DNA of 13,754 bases, taken from contig DGXO01000024.1 of NCBI GenBank assembly GCA_002395605.1, positions 23,399 to 37,152 on the forward strand, read 5' to 3'. The number at the start of each line of letters is the position of its first letter. Within the stretch, counting starts at the first letter, position 1. Under the pieces are notes generated by a model. The model had not been told where the DNA came from. It saw only the letters and a program-made list of their open reading frames with translations, and did no database searches. Of this stretch, positions 6,172-10,868 are shown piece by piece. Source of the stretch: Bacteroidales bacterium UBA4230 (lineage in GTDB: Bacteria; Bacteroidota; Bacteroidia; Bacteroidales; UBA932). The translations under genes were made by a program, and so were the position numbers.

Positions 6172-6705
6172 GTGGAAAAGTATTACCGTCATTTCCGAAA
6201 CAGGAAACTCTACCGTTTTGTAACCCTTGCCACCATTGAGGCAACGGGCGAGGAAGCCGTAGTGTACCAGGCCATGTACGGAGACCGCAGGTACTGGATT
6301 CGGCCCAAAACCAATTTCTATGAGGAAGTCTTCTATGACGGCAAGATGGTCCAAAGGTTCCAGCCAGTTCCGGAAAAAGAAGCCGAAAAAGAAATAGAGA
6401 CACCAATTGTAAATAAAATGCTTGACGTAACTAAATTGTCAGATACCACTGATGGCGGCATCCGAAGCACATCATTTGCCACCTGCGGCATAACCTGCTC
6501 CACAAAGATCAACATCGAAACTGAAGGAGATGTCATTCGCCGCGTAGAAATAGTCAAAGGCTGCGACGGCAACACCAAGGGCCTTGCCAGGCTCTGTGAG
6601 GGCCGAAAGATAAGTGATGTCATTGGCCTTCTGGAAGGCATAGACTGCAAAGGTCGCGGCACCAGCTGCCCGGACCAGCTGGCAAGGGCTCTCAAGGCGT
6701 TGTAA
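6172..6705 (+). CDS. DUF1653-TSCPD fusion protein
   Basis: 177 residues, GTG start chosen because the -7 box at 6154-6161 leaves no room further upstream and the first domain begins at once. Residues about 5-55 look like a DUF1653 domain (YRHFRNRKLYRF, VVYQAMYGDRRYWIRPKTNF). Residues about 97-177 are a TSCPD domain, with ATCGITCSTKI (C105, C109), KGCDGN (C131), GIDCKGRGTSCPDQLARAL (C159, C166). The four-cysteine TSCPD domain, also seen at the C-terminus of class II ribonucleotide reductases, is thought to bind metal. A charged linker (EKEAEKEIE) separates the domains. The function of either stand-alone domain is unknown; a role in redox, metal or RNA handling would be a guess. Its stop is two bases from that of the convergent lipoprotein gene. 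Confidence 0.85.
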   Translation: MEKYYRHFRNRKLYRFVTLATIEATGEEAVVYQAMYGDRRYWIRPKTNFYEEVFYDGKMVQRFQPVPEKEAEKEIETPIVNKMLDVTKLSDTTDGGIRSTSFATCGITCSTKINIETEGDVIRRVEIVKGCDGNTKGLARLCEGRKISDVIGLLEGIDCKGRGTSCPDQLARALKAL

Positions 6706-6707
6706 CC

Positions 6708-7187
6708 TCAGAAGCTGATTTCCGTAATCAGGTCGAACTTGAAATGGAAGACGCCCTGTGATGTGCTTATCTGCACAATCACGGGGCCTTCTGGTAGTGT
6801 CCCGTTGACTGTAGCGTTGCCGGAAACTATGTTTTCGGCAACAATGTCATTTCTGTATGCCGAAAATCTTATTGTGGCCGATGACGAACCGGAGAGTGTG
6901 AGACCGTCGTCCTGGGTACGGACCCTGGAGAGGTTGATGTCGGCAGCATACATGAGGTCGGCAACCGGCTGGAGTGTAGATATTGTGATGTCGCGGTAGG
7001 AGCCGGAGCCTGATGACATGTTCATGGAGGCTGCCGGAGGGAATACTATGCTGGCATCTGAGGGCTGTCCGGTGAAGAACGATTCCGGGACCTCGTTGGT
7101 TCCGTAGCTGGGAAGATATAGTTCAACGCCGCCGCATGATGAGAGGAGGAGGCTGATAACGGACAGAATTAGTGCAGCTTTTTTCAT
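6708..7187 (-). CDS. Small predicted lipoprotein (DUF4251-like size and layout)
   Basis: 159-residue secreted lipoprotein: signal peptide MKKAALILSVISLLLSSC with lipid-attached Cys18. The start is the ATG at 7187-7185, since the -7 box at 7216-7209 lies downstream of the more distant in-frame ATG at 7232. The mature part is beta-rich with polar, Ser/Gly-rich turns (NMSSGSGSYRDI, TLSGSSSATIRFSAYRND) and a closing FHFKFDLITEISF strand. Alternating hydrophobic residues suggest a small beta-barrel or sandwich, as in many Bacteroidota envelope lipoproteins. The overall layout reminds me of DUF4251 proteins, but I cannot confirm this. No catalytic motif is visible. Confidence 0.75.
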   Translation of the reverse strand: MKKAALILSVISLLLSSCGGVELYLPSYGTNEVPESFFTGQPSDASIVFPPAASMNMSSGSGSYRDITISTLQPVADLMYAADINLSRVRTQDDGLTLSGSSSATIRFSAYRNDIVAENIVSGNATVNGTLPEGPVIVQISTSQGVFHFKFDLITEISF

Positions 7188-7208
7188 TTCACTGAATATT
7201 AGGTTTTG

Positions 7209-7239
7209 CAAAGATATAATATTGCCACACAAAAAGCAA
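7209..7239 (-). promoter_or_regulatory. Promoter of the small lipoprotein gene
   Basis: On the minus strand, TTG at 7239-7237, a 20-bp spacer, and TATCTTTG at 7216-7209. It predicts a leader of roughly 15-20 nt before the ATG at 7187. Confidence 0.65.
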
Positions 7240-7268
7240 TGGCTGGACCTGGTCCAGCGCTCTATCTA

Positions 7269-7320
7269 GCAGTACTGACCAGGCGCATTTAACGGCGTTT
7301 TTGTCCCAGCCAAGTACCAG
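7269..7320 (+). repeat. Decayed family A repeat unit
   Basis: A single diverged unit: AGTACTGA at 7271, then GGCGTTTTTG at 7294-7303. The distance from GTACTGA to GCGTTTT is 23 nt, as in array 1, and a TCCCAG follows. As at 470-848, the A-type unit lies just left of a family B element in the same orientation, so the two may travel as one composite. Confidence 0.5.
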
Positions 7321-7345
7321 GGCAATTGAGGATAGTGCCGCCACG

Positions 7346-7547
7346 GCAGGTCTTAGTGACTGGTGCCGCAGGTCAGGGGCCATAACGTCGCAGGTCCCGG
7401 GATAAAGTGTCGCAGGTCTGCATTTTTTGGCCGAACTGCGACGCAAATCGGCCATAGTAAGCAAATACCGTCGCATGTCAAGCATTTTTTACAGACCTGC
7501 GACAGTTTAAGCAGCCACCTGCGACATTTTGCATAAGCACTTGCGAC
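7346..7547 (+). repeat. Family B composite palindromic element, copy 2
   Basis: GCAGGTC sites at 7346, 7368, 7390 and 7412 (exact 22-bp steps). The core hairpin GGCCGA (7429-7434)/TCGGCC (7448-7453) has the same 13-nt loop as copy 1. The hairpin arms TCGCATGTC (7471-7479)/GACCTGCGA (7494-7502) carry one mismatch. Inverted ACNTGCGAC sites lie at 7495, 7517 and 7539 (22-bp steps); the fourth inverted site of copy 1 is missing. All internal distances (17, 42 and 23 bp between landmarks) equal those of copy 1. Confidence 0.85.
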
Positions 7548-7624
7548 GTAAATCACGGCCAAATACATTTTTGATGTTATTTATCGGTTTATTTTGTCTT
7601 CTTTGTAAAAGATGAGGAACTTTT

Positions 7625-7655
7625 TTGTGCAATCTGAAAAGTCTTTGTATATTTG
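7625..7655 (+). promoter_or_regulatory. Strong promoter of ncRNA 1
   Basis: TTG at 7625-7627 (end of a T-run), a 20-bp spacer, and TATATTTG at 7648-7655. The 27 bp from 7631 to 7657 recur at 10326-10352 with one mismatch. Predicted transcription start 7660-7663. Confidence 0.75.
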
Positions 7656-7660
7656 CATTG

Positions 7661-7806
7661 GTCTGATAAGACGTGGTATTGTGGGCCGATAAGCCGGTAA
7701 TGCAAAAGTCCTCGTTAAGGGCGGGGCCCACCTTCCAAGGTAAACACGAGCCACGCAAGACTGAGGCAAGTATAAAACGTCCCCGCAATTAGGCGAGGAC
7801 GTTTTT
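7661..7806 (+). ncRNA. Candidate structured small RNA 1 (about 145 nt)
   Basis: A stand-alone transcription unit with promoter, no ORF, and an intrinsic terminator. A nested rod-like fold can be drawn by eye: GTCT 7661-7664/AGAC 7758-7761, CGTGG 7672-7676/CCACG 7751-7755, and a 7-bp stem GTGGGCC 7681-7687/GGCCCAC 7725-7731, with GCC 7693-7695/GGC 7720-7722 inside. GTCCTCG (7708-7714), in the apical region, is perfectly complementary to CGAGGAC (7794-7800) in the 3' terminator arm, so an alternative fold is possible. It is not tmRNA, RNase P or SRP RNA as far as I can tell. A 6S-like RNA cannot be excluded from the elongated shape. The HTH gene downstream has its own promoter, so this is unlikely to be just its leader. 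Confidence 0.65.
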
Positions 7807-7807
7807 G
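7774..7807 (+). terminator. Intrinsic terminator of ncRNA 1
   Basis: Stem ACGTCC (7777-7782)/GGACGT (7797-7802), a C-A mismatch, then CGC (7784-7786)/GCG (7793-7795), loop AATTAG, followed by TTTTT(G). Flanking AAA/TTT can extend the stem. Confidence 0.8.
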
Positions 7808-7854
7808 TCCACATGACCCGAAATAATTATCCAATAATTAATACTATTTATTAC

Positions 7855-7887
7855 TTTTTGGTTTGTAATAAATATTTATTATTTTTG
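7855..7887 (+). promoter_or_regulatory. Promoter and palindromic operator of the HTH operon
   Basis: TTTTTG ending at 7860, a 19-bp spacer and TATTTTTG at 7880-7887. A perfect 16-bp palindrome, TAATAAATATTTATTA, occupies 7866-7881, filling the spacer and overlapping the -7 box. A further half-site ATTTATTA lies at 7846-7853, 28 bp upstream of the matching half of the palindrome. This is the arrangement expected for autorepression by the XRE-type product of the first gene. Confidence 0.65.
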
Positions 7888-7902
7888 TGAAAAATTGTTT
7901 GT

Positions 7903-8679
7903 ATGCCTGATAATAAGATTTACTTTGAAGCCAAGGGACCGGAACTATTAAAACGGCTTGGAATGACCAAAACAGAATTCGCCCACAGGATGGGAATTCA
8001 GAAACAAAACGTCAATTCGCTTTTCGCATCAAAAAACATTCTGATAATACGAAAAGCCGCAGAAGTGCTTGGCGTTCCATTTGAACTACTTGTTTCCTAT
8101 CCTGAGGAGCCTGATTTTTCCGGTTGTGTTTTCTATTCCGATTATGTAGCCCATGCTGTTTACCTTCACATAGTAATTCCATATAACCGTAGAGATGACC
8201 TATTTACTATCATTAATGGTAGTGGAGATGACCTTGGAATGGATGAGTCATCCATTATTCCGCTTTATGATTCTGATAACCGTCAGTTTGACTTTACCGT
8301 GAACTTGTCTAGTCATAAAGTCCTTGAATGGAATTATAATGAAGATTTACGTATTTGGGCAAAGGTTCGGGATTCCGGAACATATGAACTTCAAGATAAA
8401 GACATGAAACCACTACTTCAGATAGTGGGATATGTGCCCAACGAAGTCATTCCTCCAAAAGAAAACGGATGGGGAGATTATGTAGAGTTCTGCATTGACA
8501 AAGAGGGAACCATTACGAACTGGCCGGAAAACCCGGATTTGATGGTTTTTGCTGATGAAGGTACGTTGCCCAAGCCTATTCGTTCCAACAAATGGGGAAG
8601 GGCTAAGCAGGTGCTTTGGGACATTCGGAATGCACATCTTTCACACGAAGAATTGGAGTGGATTAAAAACAATATATGA
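7903..8679 (+). CDS. XRE-type HTH protein with large unknown C-terminal domain
   Basis: 258 residues. Residues about 12-63 form a helix-turn-helix of the XRE/Cro type (ELLKRLGMTKTEFAHRMGIQ, then QNVNSLFASKN, and AAEVLGVPFELL). The remaining 190 or so residues are much longer than in a plain repressor. They are rich in Asp, aromatic residues and short strands (VFYSDYVAHAVYLHIVIP, DLRIWAKVRDSGTYELQD, GWGDYVEFCIDKEG) and end in a basic/helical tail (WGRAKQVLWDIRNAHLSHEELEW). I do not recognise this part; it may be a sensor or toxin-binding domain. The gene opens a three-gene operon (1 bp to the phosphoesterase) and has a palindromic operator in its promoter, so autoregulation is likely. Third-position A/T use is higher than in the genes to the left, suggesting acquired DNA. 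Confidence 0.82.
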   Translation: MPDNKIYFEAKGPELLKRLGMTKTEFAHRMGIQKQNVNSLFASKNILIIRKAAEVLGVPFELLVSYPEEPDFSGCVFYSDYVAHAVYLHIVIPYNRRDDLFTIINGSGDDLGMDESSIIPLYDSDNRQFDFTVNLSSHKVLEWNYNEDLRIWAKVRDSGTYELQDKDMKPLLQIVGYVPNEVIPPKENGWGDYVEFCIDKEGTITNWPENPDLMVFADEGTLPKPIRSNKWGRAKQVLWDIRNAHLSHEELEWIKNNI

Positions 8680-8680
8680 C

Positions 8681-9433
8681 ATGAAGCTGCTAGATTACCC
8701 GGAAGCTCGTCAAGTTATCGTCTCTGGAGATATCCATGGAGACTTCAAGACGCTTGCCTACAAACTATGTATCCAATATGAGTGTAAGGACACCCTACTT
8801 GTCGTGGCCGGGGATTGCGGATTTGGATTTGATAAACCCGGGTATTATGATCAGATATACAACAAAGTTGCATCCAGGCTGAGCAAGTCCAACAATTGGA
8901 TTGTTTTCGTGCGGGGAAATCATGACAATCCTGCATACTTTTCAGAGGAAAAGATAGCGCACAAGCGGTGGAGAACCATACCAGATTATAGTGTCATAAC
9001 AGCTGCCGGACACAGCATACTATGCATAGGCGGGGCCACAAGTATTGACCGTTATAATAGAATGAAGCATGACGCAAGAAATCGTGTTGCGGAAGTGGCT
9101 TCTTACTGGCCGAACGAGGGCCCTATCTACAATCCGTCAGAGATATCTGACATAGCTCTGCCAATAGACACTGTTATTACTCACACATCACCCTCTTTCT
9201 GTGAATTAAGCTCGCATGTTGGCCTGAAGTCATGGGCTGAATGGGATCCTGAACTCATTGAAGACGTTGCCCGGGAGCGTGAAACAATGGACAAGATTTT
9301 CTACGGCTTGAAGGAAGCTGGGCACTACGTTGAGAGGTGGTTCTATGGTCATTTTCATCAATCGTGGAATGCCGTCATTGACGGAGTGCAGTTCTCAATG
9401 TTAGACATAATGGAGTTTAAAGAAGTGAGGTAG
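8681..9433 (+). CDS. Calcineurin-like metallophosphoesterase
   Basis: 250 residues with the complete metal-ligand set of the metallophosphoesterase superfamily in order: GDIHGD (D17, H19), AGDCGFG (D45), RGNHDN (N80, H81), a histidine in VITHTSP (H168), and GHFH (H224, H226). Family members hydrolyse phosphomono- or diesters with two metal ions; substrates range from phosphoproteins and nucleotides to nucleic acids. The ATG at 8681 starts one base after the HTH stop; a longer in-frame form (ATG 8549) would overlap that gene and precede the GD-H motif by many unrelated codons. Tight spacing on both sides (1 bp and 6 bp) ties it to the HTH and Abi proteins. It might modify or remove a nucleotide signal or process RNA; this is inference. 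Confidence 0.9.
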   Translation: MKLLDYPEARQVIVSGDIHGDFKTLAYKLCIQYECKDTLLVVAGDCGFGFDKPGYYDQIYNKVASRLSKSNNWIVFVRGNHDNPAYFSEEKIAHKRWRTIPDYSVITAAGHSILCIGGATSIDRYNRMKHDARNRVAEVASYWPNEGPIYNPSEISDIALPIDTVITHTSPSFCELSSHVGLKSWAEWDPELIEDVARERETMDKIFYGLKEAGHYVERWFYGHFHQSWNAVIDGVQFSMLDIMEFKEVR

Positions 9434-9439
9434 TGGTAT

Positions 9440-10318
9440 ATGATGAGTGGCTATATAAAAACAGTTCCGGAGCAGATAGAATATCTTAAACAGTTGGGGC
9501 TGATCATCCTCGATGATGCCAAAGCTTTTGAAATCCTGTCCGATATTGGATTTTATCGTTTAGGCTTTTATCTGTTCCCCTTCGAGAAGAAGTATCCCGT
9601 AAAGGTTGGACGTGACCATATTATCAAGGAGGGCATTTCATTAGAAACGGTGCTCAGATTGTACTATTTTGACTTTGAACTTCGATTAATACTGCTCAAA
9701 TATATCAGTCGAATTGAAATTCATCTTAGGACTACCATTGTCAACTATATGTCTACGAAGCACCGTAACAAAGACACATGGTTTGCCGATGAAAGCATTG
9801 TGTCTCCAGCATATATCAGGACTTTTGACCGCATCTACGATAGAGTCAGGCTCTCGGCTTACATCAAATGGCATCACCACAATCACGCCTGCAAATATGC
9901 ACCTTCATGGAAGACGCTGGAATTTATGACCATTGGTGAGATTATAGACTTATTTAATGCCATTTCCAATGTATCTTCACGTTTGGATATATCTAAAGCA
10001 TACGGAATTCAATCCATAAAGACGTTCTACAATTACCTATCTTCTGTACGTCGCATACGTAATCGATGTGCTCATAACGGCATTCTGTTTGATTACACTG
10101 CCAACGAAGCGCTCACCACACAAGGTCCGGTCAATCTCTCTGCGGTGCCTGACAGGACTAATCTACGGGGAGCAGTAGAAGTCATCAAATACCTGACAGG
10201 TATTGTCTCTGTAAATCGCTTAGCTGATTTGGAACGAGACCTGCGTCAGTCGATTGACAAATGCAAAAACAATAATGATCTCTATACAGCCATAAAAATA
10301 GCATCCGGATTAAAATAA
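9440..10318 (+). CDS. Abi_2 (AbiD/AbiF-like) HEPN protein, probable RNase toxin
   Basis: 292-residue protein matching the Abi_2 (PF07751) abortive-infection group that includes lactococcal AbiD and AbiF. The N-terminal EQIEYLKQLGLII...LSDIGFYRLGFYLFPFEK (about residues 11-50) is the family's Y/F-R-L-x-x-Y-x-F segment. A helical block (FELRLILLKYISRIEIHLRT) follows. The HEPN catalytic motif appears as RNRCAH, R207 to H212, an R-X4-H spacing preceded by FYNYLSSVRRI. HEPN proteins are metal-independent ribonucleases, and Abi members act by halting growth on infection. From memory, AbiF-type proteins have been reported to be neutralised by an adjacent non-coding RNA and proposed as ancestors of Cas13. 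Here an RNA promoter begins 3 bp past the stop codon, so that mode of control should be considered. Confidence 0.88.
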   Translation: MMSGYIKTVPEQIEYLKQLGLIILDDAKAFEILSDIGFYRLGFYLFPFEKKYPVKVGRDHIIKEGISLETVLRLYYFDFELRLILLKYISRIEIHLRTTIVNYMSTKHRNKDTWFADESIVSPAYIRTFDRIYDRVRLSAYIKWHHHNHACKYAPSWKTLEFMTIGEIIDLFNAISNVSSRLDISKAYGIQSIKTFYNYLSSVRRIRNRCAHNGILFDYTANEALTTQGPVNLSAVPDRTNLRGAVEVIKYLTGIVSVNRLADLERDLRQSIDKCKNNNDLYTAIKIASGLK

Positions 10319-10350
10319 TTTTGGTAATCTGAAAACTCTTTGTATATTTG
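10319..10350 (+). promoter_or_regulatory. Strong promoter of ncRNA 2
   Basis: TTG at 10321-10323 (within TTTTG), a 19-bp spacer and TATATTTG at 10343-10350. It lies directly after the abi stop codon. Bases 10326-10352 repeat 7631-7657 with a single G/C difference. Confidence 0.75.
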
Positions 10351-10355
10351 CAACA

Positions 10356-10444
10356 AATAGTGCTATGCGTGGCTAAGACTCACAACTTAGCACTTTAATA
10401 AGGAGAAGGAACTGCATTCAAGCCAATGCAGTTCCGTTTTCTTT
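10356..10444 (+). ncRNA. Candidate small RNA 2 downstream of abi (about 85-90 nt)
   Basis: Promoter-driven unit without an ORF, ending in a strong terminator. The 5' part can fold in two mutually exclusive ways: AGTGCTA (10359-10365) with TAGCACT (10388-10394), or GCTAAG (10372-10377) with CTTAGC (10386-10391). A purine-rich single-stranded linker (TTTAATAAGGAGAA) follows, then the terminator hairpin. Position and size make it a good candidate for the RNA antitoxin or cofactor of the adjacent HEPN/Abi protein. Alternatively it is simply a terminator plus an unrelated sRNA. Confidence 0.65.
10408..10444 (+). terminator. Intrinsic terminator of ncRNA 2 / abi operon
   Basis: Perfect 11-bp stem GGAACTGCATT (10408-10418)/AATGCAGTTCC (10425-10435), loop CAAGCC, then GTTTTCTTT. 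Confidence 0.9.
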
Positions 10445-10495
10445 ATAATCCTGTAATTAGTTAACTATGAACTGCTAAGCTGGCAGTAAAAATAC

Positions 10496-10528
10496 TTTTG
10501 TTTATGTCCGTTTATATTGTTACCTTTG
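10496..10528 (+). promoter_or_regulatory. Promoter of ncRNA 3 / restriction leader
   Basis: TTTTG at 10496-10500, a 20-bp spacer and TACCTTTG at 10521-10528. Transcription would begin near 10533-10536, immediately before a run of eight G. Confidence 0.65.
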
Positions 10529-10534
10529 CAAAAG

Positions 10535-10600
10535 AAGGGGGGGGAGGAACACCACCTGTCCCCTTTGAACCTTCAAGGACCACCGAAAGGTGGTTTTTTC
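10535..10600 (+). ncRNA. Candidate short RNA 3 or attenuator with G8 tract
   Basis: About 65 nt from promoter to terminator with no ORF of note. It opens with GAA and eight consecutive G (10537-10544), can pair GGGG with CCCC (10559-10562), and contains ACCACC at 10551-10556, a duplicate of the terminator 5' arm. It could be a stand-alone small RNA or the attenuated 5' leader of the restriction-modification gene, whose ATG lies about 270 bp downstream. Confidence 0.5.
10579..10600 (+). terminator. Intrinsic terminator of ncRNA 3
   Basis: ACCACC (10579-10584), GAAA tetraloop, GGTGGT (10589-10594), overlapping a run of six T, then CTTTTT. Confidence 0.85.
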
Positions 10601-10623
10601 TTTTTAGGCGATAGTGGCCGATT

Positions 10624-10756
10624 GCCGCCAATCCACTTTTAACGCTCACAATGCGTTATTTCTGTACTGGCGGCTGGCATTTCGGCCCCTGGAGGCATTT
10701 CCCTTGCCGCCAATCCATAAAATATGCCCCATACGGCTTCAGGATGGATTGGCGGC
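10624..10756. repeat. Triplicated 12-bp motif (two direct, one inverted) upstream of the R-M gene
   Basis: GCCGCCAATCCA occurs at 10624-10635 and 10706-10717, and its exact reverse complement TGGATTGGCGGC at 10745-10756. The second and third copies can form a 12-bp stem with a 27-nt loop. No convincing gene is present in the 270 bp between terminator and R-M start; this motif is its only clear structure. It could be operator sites, an RNA hairpin, or the relic of a small mobile element. Confidence 0.65.
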
Positions 10757-10806
10757 GAACCGGACACATTGGTCCAGAGAGAATGGAACCTGCTGATTGT
10801 AGCGGA

Positions 10807-10842
10807 TTTGTTAGGTTAGAAACCGGAAAAATGTTAAATTTG
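10807..10842 (+). promoter_or_regulatory. Proximal promoter of the type IIG gene
   Basis: TAAATTTG at 10835-10842 matches TAnnTTTG, 26 bp before the ATG. The -33 element is uncertain (TTTG 10807-10810 at 24 bp, or TTAG 10811-10814 at 20 bp). Confidence 0.5.
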
Positions 10843-10868
10843 CTAAGCTAATACCATTGAAGTTTACT

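Noticed and set aside
7661..7806. Retron msr-msd RNA
   Set aside because: No reverse transcriptase gene is present nearby, and the RNA ends in its own intrinsic terminator.
7661..7806. tmRNA, RNase P or SRP RNA
   Set aside because: It is too short for tmRNA or RNase P, lacks the tmRNA ends, the RNase P GAAAGTCC core and the SRP apical motif.
10614..10851. Two short frames of 60 and 66 codons before the R-M gene
   Set aside because: They overlap each other, span the 12-bp repeats and have no recognisable promoter spacing or domain.
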